Shown here: positions 1 to 11,000 of the stretch, in pieces
Layout: every line of letters begins with the position of its first letter
Numbering within the stretch: position 1 is the first letter of the stretch
Assembly (NCBI GenBank): GCA_045106675.1
Contig: JBGCFA010000089.1
Span: forward strand, 1 to 64,000
Reading direction: 5' to 3'
DNA length: 64,000 nucleotides
From: JBCAWW01 sp045106675
Lineage (GTDB): Bacteria; Bacteroidota; Bacteroidia; J057
Program-made: the position numbers and the translations under genes
Notes under the pieces: model-generated
What the model was told of the DNA's origin: nothing
Databases searched by the model: none
What the model saw: only the letters and a program-made list of their open reading frames with translations

Positions 1-1964
1 ACGACGAGCGAAAGTCCATAGGCAAGATCAGGTTGATCGGTTTCCTCTAGTTCACCTCGGAAGCCAAACCAATTCTGAATACGCTCCACTTCACGCGCTA
101 GCGTACCCAAGTTTACCTTAGGGCTCTTGGCCTCCCAATGAGTTGGATGCTTTTGGCCTGTAAGGGCGATGGCCATCCATTCGTGCTCATGATAGCCATC
201 CTCGTCTTCCCAATAAGTTCTTCCAAACTCATAAAAGGCAAGGTCTTCATTTTGGCGATTTTGGTTAAACTGAATATTTTCCAAAATGCCCGGCAAAAGA
301 GACTGACGCATGATGCCCGTTTCGGGGCCTAGCGGATTGACAATATGTACGGCATCTTCTGCCGCTTCTTCCTCATTGACGAGGGAGTTATTCAATACTT
401 CATAAAAGCCAGTCGCACTCAATCGATTGGAAAAGTTTTCGCGCAAGCGGAAAGCATCCCGATAAGGTTCATACTGGATTGCAGAACTCATCTGCTCCGG
501 CAAGGCCACATTGTTATAGCCATGAACCCGCAATATATCTTCCATCACATCGACATCACGCTGGACATCAACCCGATAAAAAGGCACTTCTAGATGCAAA
601 GTATCGCCGTCTTTGCCTTCGACAACGCCTATCTCTAGATGCTTGAGGATATCTATAATTTCTGCTTTACCGAGGTCCTGACCGACGATACGAGTCGTTT
701 TGCGCAGCGAAAGATCTACAGCATAAGGCGCAAAATCGCCATACTGTACATCATTCATCTCCGAGGCAGTACCTCCAGCCAGCTCTACGATCAAACTAGC
801 TGCTCTCATCGCAGTAGTTGGAATCATCGCCGGATCAGCCCCACGCTCATAGCGGAAGGACGAATCAGACGAAATGCCTAATCGCTTAGAAGTCTTGCGC
901 ACAGTACCCGGATCAAACCAAGCGACTTCCAAGAAGACATTTTTAGTCTCCATAGTAACGCCCGAATTGATGCCGCCCATCGTACCCGCAATACAAAGTG
1001 GTTTCTCTGCATCACAGATCATCAGGTCTTGTCCAGCCAAAAGTTCGCGTTCGACTTCGTCGAGGGTCGTAAACTTCTGAGCCTCGGGCAAAGTCTTGAC
1101 GATGATTTGCTTGCCGTTCAATTGATCGGCATCAAATGCATGCATCGGTTGCCCAAGTTCGTGGAGCACATAGTTAGTGATGTCCACGATATTGTTGATC
1201 GGACGTAAACCGATCGCTTGGAGACGTTTTTTGAGCCATTCGGGGCTCTCGCTAACCCTAACGCCCGCGATATAAATCGAGGCATAACGACGACAACGTT
1301 CCTGATCCTCAATAGTAACGGGTATAGGATTGGCACCTTTGAGGTCAGACTCTTTCAGACTGATCTCAGGTAAACGAGCCTGCGTTCGCATAAATGCGGC
1401 CACATCACGCGCTGCTCCATAATGAGAAGCACCATCAATCCGATTGGGAGTCAGGTCGATCTCAAGGACAAAATCCTGCTCAAATTCGAGGTATCCAATG
1501 GCTGGCGCACCGATTTCGGCTGCCTCATCCAATACCAAGATCCCGTCATGCTCCGTACCAATACCGAGTTCGTCCTGCGCGCAAATCATCCCGAGAGATA
1601 CTTCGCCACGGATTTTACCTTTTTTGATTTTGAGCGGATCCTCAGAGCCAAAAGGGTACAATATTGTACCGACAGTAGCAACTGCGACCTTTTGACCAGC
1701 CGCCACATTAGGGGCGCCGCAGACGATATCGAGCGCTTCTTCTGCACCGACATCAAGTTTACAGACACGCAAGCGGTCAGCATTGGGATGTTGCTCCACA
1801 GAGCTAACATATCCCACTACGACTCCTTGCAAGCCACCTTTGATACCACCGATCTCTTCTATCTTACCGATTTCGAGACCTAGATTGGTGAGGACGTCGC
1901 CTAGTTCCGCAGGGGAATAGTCAAAATCTATATATTCTTTCAGCCAATTATAGCTAATCTTCAT
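1..1964 (-). CDS. pheT: Phenylalanyl-tRNA synthetase beta chain (3' end outside window)
   Basis: Beta chain of the cytoplasmic heterotetramer that charges tRNA-Phe together with PheS. The frame stays open to the window edge, so 654 codons are visible of a family length near 800; the C-terminal anticodon-binding region lies outside. The start MKISYNWLKEYIDF is the usual opening of long-type PheT. An EMAP-like tRNA-binding fold follows (about residues 40-150, with ICAQDELG), then the B3/4 region (KNVFLEVAWFDP and SFRYERGADP) and the start of B5 (DVDVMEDILRVHGY). The ATG at 1964 is the only start that gives the full opening, and a TACCTTTG -7-type box lies 20 nt upstream. Two mini-hairpin repeats (1047 and 1382) lie within the coding sequence. 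Confidence 0.95.
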   Translation of the reverse strand, partial: MKISYNWLKEYIDFDYSPAELGDVLTNLGLEIGKIEEIGGIKGGLQGVVVGYVSSVEQHPNADRLRVCKLDVGAEEALDIVCGAPNVAAGQKVAVATVGTILYPFGSEDPLKIKKGKIRGEVSLGMICAQDELGIGTEHDGILVLDEAAEIGAPAIGYLEFEQDFVLEIDLTPNRIDGASHYGAARDVAAFMRTQARLPEISLKESDLKGANPIPVTIEDQERCRRYASIYIAGVRVSESPEWLKKRLQAIGLRPINNIVDITNYVLHELGQPMHAFDADQLNGKQIIVKTLPEAQKFTTLDEVERELLAGQDLMICDAEKPLCIAGTMGGINSGVTMETKNVFLEVAWFDPGTVRKTSKRLGISSDSSFRYERGADPAMIPTTAMRAASLIVELAGGTASEMNDVQYGDFAPYAVDLSLRKTTRIVGQDLGKAEIIDILKHLEIGVVEGKDGDTLHLEVPFYRVDVQRDVDVMEDILRVHGYNNVALPEQMSSAIQYEPYRDAFRLRENFSNRLSATGFYEVLNNSLVNEEEAAEDAVHIVNPLGPETGIMRQSLLPGILENIQFNQNRQNEDLAFYEFGRTYWEDEDGYHEHEWMAIALTGQKHPTHWEAKSPKVNLGTLAREVERIQNWFGFRGELEETDQPDLAYGLSLV
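1047..1062 (+). repeat. Mini-hairpin repeat (in pheT)
   Basis: GCGTT-CGAC-TTC-GTCG. Encodes part of DEVERE on the gene strand. Confidence 0.6.
1382..1398 (+). repeat. Mini-hairpin repeat (in pheT)
   Basis: GCGTT-CGCA-TAAA-TGCG; the stem can extend to 5 bp with a 2-nt loop. Confidence 0.55.
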
Positions 1965-1983
1965 GGGTAGTCGAAAATTTTGC

Positions 1984-1991
1984 CAAAGGTA
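1984..1991 (-). promoter_or_regulatory. -7 box candidate for pheT
   Basis: Reverse strand reads TACCTTTG, matching the Bacteroidota TAnnTTTG consensus, and would give a leader of about 15 nt before the pheT ATG. No clear TTTG -33 element is visible at the expected distance. Confidence 0.4.
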
Positions 1992-2003
1992 GAAAATTTG
2001 TCC

Positions 2004-5000
2004 CTACCGTACCAGCGTTACTGTCCCGTTGCGTTCAATGGTATCACCATATTCGTCGATTCCTCGGATGACATAGATATAGACGCCTTCGGGAACGGCC
2101 TCTCCTCCACTCATACCATCCCAACTTGAGGCAGCGTTCTGCGCAGCAAAGACCTGACGACCCCAGCGATTGAAAATCTGAATTTCGAAGTCCGCTAGGA
2201 ATAATCCCTGCACATCAAAAAGATCGTTTTTACCGTCATTATTGGGACTAAAGGCGTTGGGAACAAATACGATCGGCCCCGCAGGGATGCAATCTTCATT
2301 AGACAAACTCCGCTGCCAAGACTCAAATCCTCGCGCCCACACTCTAAAGCAATATTCACGCTGGTAAAAATCTGGGATCGCGCGACTGAGTGAATCAGTT
2401 TTGCTACTTACCCAAAGTTCCCAACGCGCATTATCTTCATTATAGACCTCGACGATATACTCTTTGACCCCTTCGGCCCAGTCTTCATATAAATTCCAAC
2501 TAAGTTGAACTTGACCTTCGTTTTTGCCCACTTGGAGATGGAGGCTAGTCGCCAAACGCCCCATCGGACTACGATCTCCGCAAGTATCCTCTATTGAGAT
2601 GCGGTATTGATAAGCCTGACTGTTTACGTTCACATCAAAATCTTGATAGATACGATTAAAGTCTGACGGACTTTGGCGGAGGAGTTCGGCAAAGCCGGTG
2701 CCAGCATCTTTTTCCAAGATGACTGCGGTGAGATCATCCCCTTGGGGAACGCCTCCCCACTCCAGATAGACAAAGCTATCCATAGTAACCGTGGCCAAAT
2801 CCATATGCATCGGGATCGGTGGGCCTAGATGTTGAGGCGCTTCGATGGCGATATTACTCCAACTATTGATCGCGCCATTGGCGAACGCTTGGATTCGATA
2901 TGTTACGCTATCGTAACAAAACATAGACGTATCGACAAAGGACGTTTGATTACCTGGCAAACTTGTCCAAAACACAGCCGTCGCTGGATCATAGTTATTG
3001 ACCCGATATATTTCATAGCGATCCACTGCATCCCAGCCCAGATAAGGCGTCCACTCTAAGCGGATTTGATCTACATCCGTAAAGGATTGCAACCATACGG
3101 CGCAGTGCTCTTGGCTATTGGTCAAGGGCGAACTTTGATCGCAAAGATTGCCCACCATCAAGCGATAGCAGTAATCGGTGCTTTCGGTATCAACAGTTGT
3201 ATCGAGCCAGATGGTATCCTGCACATTGGTGAGGCTTTGGACCGGATTGAAGGTGATGCCATCATCGGAGCGATAGATCGTATAGTCTTTAAAATCGTCC
3301 CTCACATTGTTATAAGCCCTAAAGCGTACTTGAATGGCTTGCTTGTCTAGCACATTCACCGCGATGATTTCAGGAACGGCGGGTACTAAGTCAGAAAGTA
3401 CACTGACGGCATTAGGAACGATCAATTCGTCGCTACAACCCAGCGAATCCACGATTCGCAAACGTAGATCGTAGCTTCCGGCATTGCTATAGTTATAAGT
3501 AGGATCGGCCTGCGTACTCGTACCGACTCCATCACCAAAGTCCCAATCCCAAGAGACCAAAGGCCAAAACGTATTACTCTGATCAGTCAAAATGAGGTTT
3601 TCGCCCGGACAAAGGATAGAGTCACTGAGAGAGAAGTCTGCTTCCGGCCGAGCCAATACGATATAGGTAGGTTTCAACAGTGAATCCACACAACCATTAG
3701 CATCCGTTACTTTGAGATTGACAGAGTAACCACCATCGACGGTATAGAGGTGCATGGGTTCTTCATCAAGTTCGAGAGGACTACCGTCGCCAAAGTCCCA
3801 CTCCCAATCCACTCCGGTAGGAGTCTGCACAAAAAATTGCACCGGTTGAGGTGCACAACCAAGACTATCAATCCCCACAAAATCCACTGCGGGCAATGGA
3901 TTGACAACAATATTGCGGGTGGTCGAATCCACACATCCATTGCTATCGGTGATCAGGAGTTGTACTGTAAAGCTCCCATCTTGTTGGTAGAGGTAGTTGG
4001 CGTTTTGCTGGCTGCTGGTGCCGGCTCCATCGCCGAACGTCCAGTCCCAATTTTGGAGGCTAGCGTTCTGCGCAGCAGACTGATCCATAAAACTCAAGCC
4101 CAAAGGCATACAACCAACCGAGTCGCTCGGCATAAACTGAGCGTTCGGCGAGGCCGCGACTAAAATCTGCTGAGCTACCGAAAGCGTATCTCGACAACCC
4201 AAGGAGTCCTCCACCATGAGCGTAAGCGGATAAGTACCGAGCTGATTGTAAAAGACCGATGGATTGCTTTGAGTAGAAGTGCCGAATACCCCAAAATCCC
4301 AAAACAGACTGGTAAGAGGTACGTTACTGCTGCTACTATCGGCAAAAAAGATCGTAGTACTATCGCAAGCGACGGCATCACTCAAACCATAATCAGCTTG
4401 GGGCGGCTCAAAAATCACCAGGCTATCGCTACTTGGCAAAAACACTTCACAACCACCCGTATCGCGTAATATCAAGAGCGGTTGATAAACACCCGCCTGA
4501 TGATACGTTTGGACAGGATTGGGAGTAGTCGTGAGCACCCCACCGCCTAAGTCCCATTGAAAATTGATCGCAGGATTGTTGACTTGAGCCGTGAAAGCTA
4601 CTTGCGTACCGGGACAGCCATTATCTGGCGTAAAACTAAAATCACCTGACGGGCCTCCAATCTGGATTTGTTGGCTGAGCGTAACGGTATCGGCACAGCC
4701 TGTCGGTGCCGTCGATATCATGGTGATCGTATAATCTCCTGCGACAGTATAGAGTTTGGTAGGATTTTGAGCGACGGAGGTATTGCCATCGCCAAAGTCC
4801 CAGAGCCAGTCAAAATCGTGGCCAGAGAGATTCGTCGCACTAAACTGGACCGGCAAAGGCGGGCAATCGATACTTGTCGTATCCGCCGCGATACTGCTGA
4901 GGGGTTGGGCAATGGTAATCGGTACTATGCTCGTCGTATCACAACCCAATGAATCCACCAAGGACAAACTCACTGGAAATACGCCCAGACCGGTATAGGT

Positions 5001-7835
5001 ATGCTGGGGCGCAAAAGCGGTACTGGTATTGCCATCGCCAAAGTCCCAAGCATAGATCAAATCTGTACCAAAGGAAGTATTATTAAAATCGATCAGATTG
5101 TCAGGGCAATTGAAGGGATCAGCCAGACTAATCCCTGCGACGGGTACGCCAGCATAGATATAGTTTTCGCGAAAGACAGTATCCATACAACCAAGCGAAT
5201 CAGTCACAATCAAAGTGATGTCCCAATAGCCTTGGTCGGTATAAGTATAACTGACAGTATCTTGCGGAGAACTCAAGCTCGCAGGGCCAAAGTCCCAAAA
5301 GTAGTTGACCACTGGCGCCAAGGAACTCACAGAAGGCCGAAACTCTACCGTTTCAAAAGCACAAACCTCAGTCGTATCTGGCCAAAATGAGGCAATCGGT
5401 TTATAAACTGTGATCTGGATAGTAGTATCATCATTACAAAGAGGGCCTGACTCTACTTTGAGATTGACATCATAAACGCCGGGCTCCGTAAAAGTAAAAA
5501 CTGGGCTGGTCACCAGATAGACTGCGGTGCCAGCATTGAAGTCCCAAGTGCTTTTGGTGATGTTTTGGGAGATATTGTTAAAGGTAACAGTCAGTGGCGC
5601 GCAACCGCTCGTAACGCTCGGAATATAGCTAGCCTCCACTCCTTTGACTTGAATGGCTTTGGTTTGGACATCTTCACAATTATTGGAATCATTGCGTGCG
5701 GTCAATCTGATAATATAATTGCCAGAGCTATTGAAAGTATGGGTCGGATTAGCCACCGAATCGATGCCTCCATCGCCAAAATCCCAACGCCAGCCAGTTG
5801 CATCGAGCGAAGCATCTGTCAAAGGAATCGTAGCCGGTACATCACAAAAAAACTGGTTCGGGATATCAAATTCTGCGACAGGGCCGAGGATATAGACATG
5901 ATTATTTTTGCGCACAGTATCAGCACAACCTCGATCATAGGCTGTCAGCGTAATATCCATAAAACCCGTATCCTTGAAAAAATGGATGGGTTCAAAAGCT
6001 TGAGAATTTTCGCCATCGCCAAACTTCCAAACATAATTGAGGGTATCACCTCCCGGAGTCAGATTGGTAAACCTAATAGAGTCACCGGCGCAGGAAACAA
6101 TCGTGTCCACTTCAAAATCTGGCCTAATCGGTATTCCCACTTGGATAAAGCTATCGAGCCTGAAGGTATCCTTACAGCCAAGTATATCTTCGACTATGAA
6201 AGTCACATCGTAATAACCAGAGTCGAGATAAGTGGTGGAGAGGCTGGGAGTGTTCCCAGTAGTACCATTGCCGAGATCCCATTGCCAACTACTAATCGTA
6301 GAGGTCGAGAAGCTGCCATCATTGAAGTTTACCGTCAGTGGCGCACAACCGGAGGCAGCATCAATTATAGGTTGAGCAATGGTCGCTCCAGTGTGTACTG
6401 CTCCACTTACTTTTCGCTCTGTGATACATCCATCATCATTGGTAACAATCAGCTTTACATCATATTGATTTGCCGCCAAAGAAGGAGGATAAGTATGTGT
6501 AGGACTAAATCCTGTCCCGACGGTTCCATCGCCGAACTGCCAAACATAGCTGAATCCATTGACGGTATTATTGATAAAGTTGGTTACAAAAGGCGGTCGG
6601 CAATGTGAATTAGGGTCCGCTAGAAAGGAAGCTGTGGCTGGAGTACTAACCCGAATAGTCTGCGTACCTGTATAAAAACAACCATCAGGGTCCGTAAAGC
6701 TTAAGGATACTTGATAAAGACCTGGAGTAGCGTATTCCCGCTCTTGGGTACAACCATAGACGATCCCTCCACCGAGGCCAAAATCCCAGCTAATTCCAGT
6801 GCCATTGAGATTGCCACAATAAAATTGGACAGTATCTCCCGGGCAGATTACCGTATCACTGGCTTGAATACTGACCGCATTGAGTCCGATCTGCACGAAA
6901 GCAGCTTTAGTAACAGTCTGAGTACAGCCCAATGCATCGGTTACCGTATGGCTAACTGTATAACTACCATTGGCAGTATAAGTATAAGCCGGATTGATCA
7001 AAGCAGAGGTATTTGCCGCGCCATCAAGCACCCAAGCATGCGTCAGTCCAAGTTGGGTAGTAAGACTGGTAAACTGAGTGGTCAAGGGCGGGTCGCAGGC
7101 GACTGTTTTATCCGCTGAGAACTCTGCCTCAGGAGTCGCATTGACGCTGATATAGTTGGCCTTAAAGAGGAGATCAGAGCAACCATTTATGTCCGTAACC
7201 TGTAAGGTAACGCCAAAAAGCCCTCCTAGTCCATAAGCATGTGTAGGATTGATTTGATTGCCACTAAAGCCATCTCCAAAGTCCCACAAATAATTTGTAA
7301 TCGCAGCAGAACCAACTTGCACCTGTGAAGTAAAACTCACCGGAGCATCCTGACATACCGGACTGGGACCACCCGTAAAATCTACCTCTGGACTATTGAA
7401 GACCTGAATAAACTGCGTCTCAGTGACCGTCTGACTACTGCCGTCTGCAAAGCCTACCGTCAGGATAACATCATAGTTCCCGCCCAAAAGATAGGTCGTT
7501 CCCGGATTGGGAAGATTGGAGAAGCTACCATTGCCGAGGTCCCATTGAAAGGAGGTGGCGTTCGGCGCTGTAGCCGCAAAGGTCACCACAAAGGGGGCAC
7601 AGCCACTATTTTGATCAGCACTGATGCTGACTTGGGCTTGGAGCGTAGTGAATGAGAAGAGAAAGGCTAGACAAAGCCATAAGGGTCGTTGAAGTCCTCC
7701 CCCTCCCGACAACAGTACGGGACCCTCCAAAGGGGGATATTGCTTCGCAAAACGTAGGTTTTCCCCCTTTGGAGGGGGCAGGGGGAGAAATCCCAAACTC
7801 TTTCCATTCCAAAAACTAAGTAGGCGTGTTTTCAT
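2004..7835 (-). CDS. Giant PKD-repeat surface protein with type B T9SS domain (copy 1)
   Basis: Predicted secreted or surface-anchored adhesin-like protein of 1943 residues. Seventeen W-D-F-G-D-G-like cores about 85 residues apart mark a run of PKD Ig-like domains from about residue 70 to 1500. Residues 1520-1830 look like fibronectin III-type sandwiches (WTPYLGWDAVDRYEIYR). The last 90 residues (FVPNAFSPNNDGKNDLF, then FNRWGRQVF and GTVTLVR) are the gliding-motility-associated C-terminal domain that targets cargo to type IX secretion. The hydrophobic segment LWLCLAFLFSFTTLQAQ is a good signal peptide core, but about 50 residues precede it, much of this encoded by an inserted palindromic repeat (7697-7790). 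The paralogue lies 176 nt upstream in the same orientation and lacks this extension. A role in adhesion or matrix formation is inference. Confidence 0.92.
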   Translation of the reverse strand: MKTRLLSFWNGKSLGFLPLPPPKGENLRFAKQYPPLEGPVLLSGGGGLQRPLWLCLAFLFSFTTLQAQVSISADQNSGCAPFVVTFAATAPNATSFQWDLGNGSFSNLPNPGTTYLLGGNYDVILTVGFADGSSQTVTETQFIQVFNSPEVDFTGGPSPVCQDAPVSFTSQVQVGSAAITNYLWDFGDGFSGNQINPTHAYGLGGLFGVTLQVTDINGCSDLLFKANYISVNATPEAEFSADKTVACDPPLTTQFTSLTTQLGLTHAWVLDGAANTSALINPAYTYTANGSYTVSHTVTDALGCTQTVTKAAFVQIGLNAVSIQASDTVICPGDTVQFYCGNLNGTGISWDFGLGGGIVYGCTQEREYATPGLYQVSLSFTDPDGCFYTGTQTIRVSTPATASFLADPNSHCRPPFVTNFINNTVNGFSYVWQFGDGTVGTGFSPTHTYPPSLAANQYDVKLIVTNDDGCITERKVSGAVHTGATIAQPIIDAASGCAPLTVNFNDGSFSTSTISSWQWDLGNGTTGNTPSLSTTYLDSGYYDVTFIVEDILGCKDTFRLDSFIQVGIPIRPDFEVDTIVSCAGDSIRFTNLTPGGDTLNYVWKFGDGENSQAFEPIHFFKDTGFMDITLTAYDRGCADTVRKNNHVYILGPVAEFDIPNQFFCDVPATIPLTDASLDATGWRWDFGDGGIDSVANPTHTFNSSGNYIIRLTARNDSNNCEDVQTKAIQVKGVEASYIPSVTSGCAPLTVTFNNISQNITKSTWDFNAGTAVYLVTSPVFTFTEPGVYDVNLKVESGPLCNDDTTIQITVYKPIASFWPDTTEVCAFETVEFRPSVSSLAPVVNYFWDFGPASLSSPQDTVSYTYTDQGYWDITLIVTDSLGCMDTVFRENYIYAGVPVAGISLADPFNCPDNLIDFNNTSFGTDLIYAWDFGDGNTSTAFAPQHTYTGLGVFPVSLSLVDSLGCDTTSIVPITIAQPLSSIAADTTSIDCPPLPVQFSATNLSGHDFDWLWDFGDGNTSVAQNPTKLYTVAGDYTITMISTAPTGCADTVTLSQQIQIGGPSGDFSFTPDNGCPGTQVAFTAQVNNPAINFQWDLGGGVLTTTPNPVQTYHQAGVYQPLLILRDTGGCEVFLPSSDSLVIFEPPQADYGLSDAVACDSTTIFFADSSSSNVPLTSLFWDFGVFGTSTQSNPSVFYNQLGTYPLTLMVEDSLGCRDTLSVAQQILVAASPNAQFMPSDSVGCMPLGLSFMDQSAAQNASLQNWDWTFGDGAGTSSQQNANYLYQQDGSFTVQLLITDSNGCVDSTTRNIVVNPLPAVDFVGIDSLGCAPQPVQFFVQTPTGVDWEWDFGDGSPLELDEEPMHLYTVDGGYSVNLKVTDANGCVDSLLKPTYIVLARPEADFSLSDSILCPGENLILTDQSNTFWPLVSWDWDFGDGVGTSTQADPTYNYSNAGSYDLRLRIVDSLGCSDELIVPNAVSVLSDLVPAVPEIIAVNVLDKQAIQVRFRAYNNVRDDFKDYTIYRSDDGITFNPVQSLTNVQDTIWLDTTVDTESTDYCYRLMVGNLCDQSSPLTNSQEHCAVWLQSFTDVDQIRLEWTPYLGWDAVDRYEIYRVNNYDPATAVFWTSLPGNQTSFVDTSMFCYDSVTYRIQAFANGAINSWSNIAIEAPQHLGPPIPMHMDLATVTMDSFVYLEWGGVPQGDDLTAVILEKDAGTGFAELLRQSPSDFNRIYQDFDVNVNSQAYQYRISIEDTCGDRSPMGRLATSLHLQVGKNEGQVQLSWNLYEDWAEGVKEYIVEVYNEDNARWELWVSSKTDSLSRAIPDFYQREYCFRVWARGFESWQRSLSNEDCIPAGPIVFVPNAFSPNNDGKNDLFDVQGLFLADFEIQIFNRWGRQVFAAQNAASSWDGMSGGEAVPEGVYIYVIRGIDEYGDTIERNGTVTLVR
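2738..2752 (-). repeat. Mini-hairpin repeat (PKD copy 1)
   Basis: CCCC-TT-GGGG-AACGC; gene strand encodes GVPQGD. Confidence 0.6.
2873..2889 (-). repeat. Mini-hairpin repeat (PKD copy 1)
   Basis: CGCC-ATT-GGCG-AACGCT; encodes AFANGA. Confidence 0.7.
4062..4078 (+). repeat. Mini-hairpin repeat (PKD copy 1)
   Basis: AGCGTT-CTGC-GCA-GCAG, preceded by T (TAGCGTT form). Confidence 0.75.
4140..4156 (+). repeat. Mini-hairpin repeat (PKD copy 1)
   Basis: AGCGTT-CGGC-GAG-GCCG, only 61 nt from the previous copy and with a different stem. Confidence 0.75.
7558..7576 (+). repeat. Mini-hairpin repeat (PKD copy 1)
   Basis: GCGTT-CGGC-GCTGTA-GCCG; longer 6-nt loop. Confidence 0.55.
7697..7790. repeat. 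G/C-rich palindromic repeat inside a signal-peptide coding region
   Basis: Two inverted arms share the 15-mer CCCTCCAAAGGGGGA (7723-7737) and its reverse complement (7762-7776), with outer C-runs and G-runs (7696-7707 and 7771-7786). The 24-nt spacer holds a second small hairpin TTGC-TTC-GCAA followed by AACGTA, resembling the mini-hairpin family but with a degenerate core. In the host frame it encodes the Pro/Gly-rich stretch before the signal peptide (GFLPLPPPKGEN and QYPPLEGPVLL). Similar intergenic palindromes are common in Bacteroidota; here one lies in frame within a gene. Confidence 0.75.
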
Positions 7836-8011
7836 GTTTGTGGCTTGGTTTAGATGTCTTAACTACTGATAATCAAATACATAAAAGATCAAAAGTCTTC
7901 TATTGAAATCAATTTGCGGTAGCAGCGTAAATCCTTCAAATTATAGGCAATAGATGCCATCAATCAACTCATCTTTCTCATCATGATACGGGCGATCATC
8001 AAGATTAGACC

Positions 8012-11000
8012 TTATCGAATCAGTGTCACCGTCCCCACCTTGCGGATACGATCACCATTGTAGCCTAGGCCCTCTGCGATGAACACATAAACGCCTTCTT
8101 GGACGGGGCTACCATCCGCAGTACCATCCCATGCCGCGCCTATCGTGTTAGAGGTAAATAGTTGCCTACCCCAACGATTGTAAATCCGCAGCTCGTAAGC
8201 TTCCAGGAATACACCCTCAATGAGGAAAAAATCATTAGATCCGTCTTCATTGGGGGTAAATGCATTGGCCGCAAATAGCAGGGGTTCTAAAACAACACAG
8301 GCCTCATTGGACAAGCTTTGCTGAACATTGCCTCCTGACTCCCAAGCCGTGATCCGATAACAGAGACTTCCTTGCTGCCAGTCCGTTTTACGATCCTCGT
8401 AACGACTGGAATCAGCGTCTATGCGATCGATCAACTCATATTGTTGACTTTGTTCATTGAAGGCACTCAGCTCATAATAATCTATTCCGTTGGCCCACTC
8501 TTCGTAGAGATTCCAATTGAGGTAGATTACCCCATCTTCCCGAAATCCGCGGAGATAGATGCTCGTACCGACTCGACCAATCGGGCTACGGTCACCACAA
8601 CTGTCTTCTACAAAAGCGCGATATTGATAAGAGCGCTCATGCACATCAGCATCTAGATCATCGACATTAGTAGTAGGGTCGCTGATCGCTTGGCGATACC
8701 AATCTCCAAATCCATTGCCTGCATCACGCTCTATCACGAGCTCACTCGCATATAATACCGACGGAGGAGTCTCCCAACTGAGATTGACAAAATTATCATC
8801 CACCACCGTAGTACGGAGTATATGCAAAGGTTCTGAAGGCAAGTCATGTATCGGCGTCGCGCTACTTACATTGGAAAGCGAGCGATAGCCCGTAGTCGTT
8901 TCATAGGCAAAGACCCGGTACAAAATCTCTTCAGCACATACAGTATTGGTATCGGTCCAAGTCAGTTGATTGCCGGGCAAATTGGCCATCAATTGACTCT
9001 GGGCGGTCCCATAATTGGCGACGCGATAGACTTCATAGCGATCTATACTTGCCCAACCCACATAGGCCGACCAATCTAATTGCACCGCTTCTTGTAGAGG
9101 CGTAGTACTAAGCAAAATCGTACAATGGGTTTGAGCGTTCGCCGCGGGCGAGACCGACTCACAATGATTGCTTACCAGCAGGCGATAACAATAGCTATTT
9201 TGCTCGGTATCGAGGCCTAGATCGGTATAAGTTGTGGTTTGAACGTCGGTGCTAGTAAAGACTACTTGCCATATCCCGCCCGCATCCTGACGCTGAACGA
9301 TGTACTCACCAAAATCGCGATTGACATTGCTGTACGTATCGAAACGGACCGTAGCGCTACTAGCATTTCGTACGGAGACACTTCTGATTTCAGGCGCCCT
9401 TGGGATAACATCCAAGAGCACTTCGACCGCGCCCGATTTAAGTATCGTATCGCGACAACCATAAATATCAATAACGATCAGTTGGGGATCGTAAAGCCCT
9501 CGATTGGGATAGGGGTAGATAGGGTTTTGTTGAGTGCTCAGGGCTCCATCGCCGAACGTCCAATCCCAAGTCAGCAAAGGCCAGAGTCCGCTACTCAAAT
9601 CCGTAAAATCAACCACCTCTAAAGGACAGATCACCGAATCACTCCACGCAAAATCAGCCACTGGATGCTGCAAGCGGACATAGTCAGTCTTAATGACCGA
9701 ATCTTCACAACCATTGGCATCTGCGACTTTGAGTTTCACATCATAAAAGCCATCATTGGCGTATAAATGCTGCGGGTCTTCATCAAATGAGGGAGGCGTA
9801 TTGTCGCCAAAATCCCATTGCCAGTTGACGGCGGTAAGGGTTTGATCCAAAAATTGGGTCAATAATGGTGCACAGCCTTGGGTATCGGGGCTGATAAAAT
9901 CGGCCTCCGGAATCGGCCACACTTGCATATCCTGGGTAGTGGTCGCATCACAGCCATTGATGTCGGTCAGGCTGAGACTCGCCGTATAGAGTCCGTCTTG
10001 CAGATAAGTGAAGCTTGGATTTTGGGTATTGTTTGCACTTCCGGCCGGGCCGAACGTCCAAAACCAAGTCTGGGTGGGAGCGTTCGACGAAGGCGACAAA
10101 TCCGTAAACTGTACCGCAAAAGGTTCACAACCGATGCTATCTGAAACGCCTATCTCTACGGTCGGAGAGGGGAAAACTTCTACTAATGCGTTTTGTGTCA
10201 AAGAGTCCACACAACCCAGAGCACTCGTAACCGCCAAGCTAATATTATAGACACCGGCCTGGGTATAATTGTAAGTAGGATTGGGCAAACTGCTCCCTCC
10301 TACTCCGTCTCCAAAGTCCCAATCCCAAGTGGATAAGGAACCCGTAATGATGCTGGACAAGTCCGCAAAATTGACAGATCCACTATCACAAAGCGTGGGG
10401 AAATTAGCGCTAAAATCGACGATAGGAGCCGGATGTATCGTCAAAGTCGCGACCGGAGGTACGAGTACCTGACAACCATTGCTATCTTCGACGATCAAGA
10501 CCGGATTGTAGATCCCCGGCAAGGGGTATATTTGAGAAACATTTTGGCCCACAGGCAGGAATCCTCCGCCTATGTCCCAGCGATAAACGGCGACATCGGT
10601 CCCTGTACCACTAAAGTTGATCGGTATGCCTGGACAGGCTTGTTGGGGGGTAAAAGTAAAGTCTCCCGTAGGACCACCAACTTGAATCAAATTGTCATAG
10701 CCTACCGAGTCTCGACAACCCGAAGGAGCCGTCGCCACCAAAGTGACCGTATAGACACCCGGCGCAGTATAAATATGCCCCGGATTAGGGCCAGCGCCTA
10801 CGCCCATATCACCAAAGTCCCAATCCCACTGATTGAAAATATGATTGGACAATCCGCTAAAAGTAAAGCTAACATTGAGAGGAGGGCAATCAGCTTGTAA
10901 AGTATCTGCCACAAAATCTATCATGGGTGGCTCTATACGCACATAATTGGGCAAAATCAATGTATCACTACAGCCTTGAAAATCTGTAATGATCAGACTG

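Noticed and set aside
5565..6608. Long forward ORF (347 codons) antisense to the first PKD gene, and similar ones along both PKD genes
   Set aside because: Shadow frames of biased coding sequence; no family resemblance, and the reverse frames carry clear PKD repeats.
4033..10056. GCCGAACGTCC words at 4033, 9551 and 10049 as mini-hairpin copies
   Set aside because: They follow from the codons for FGDG or a similar motif in PKD domains and have core AACGT. Only 10042-10056 has a perfect stem, so they were not counted as clear copies.
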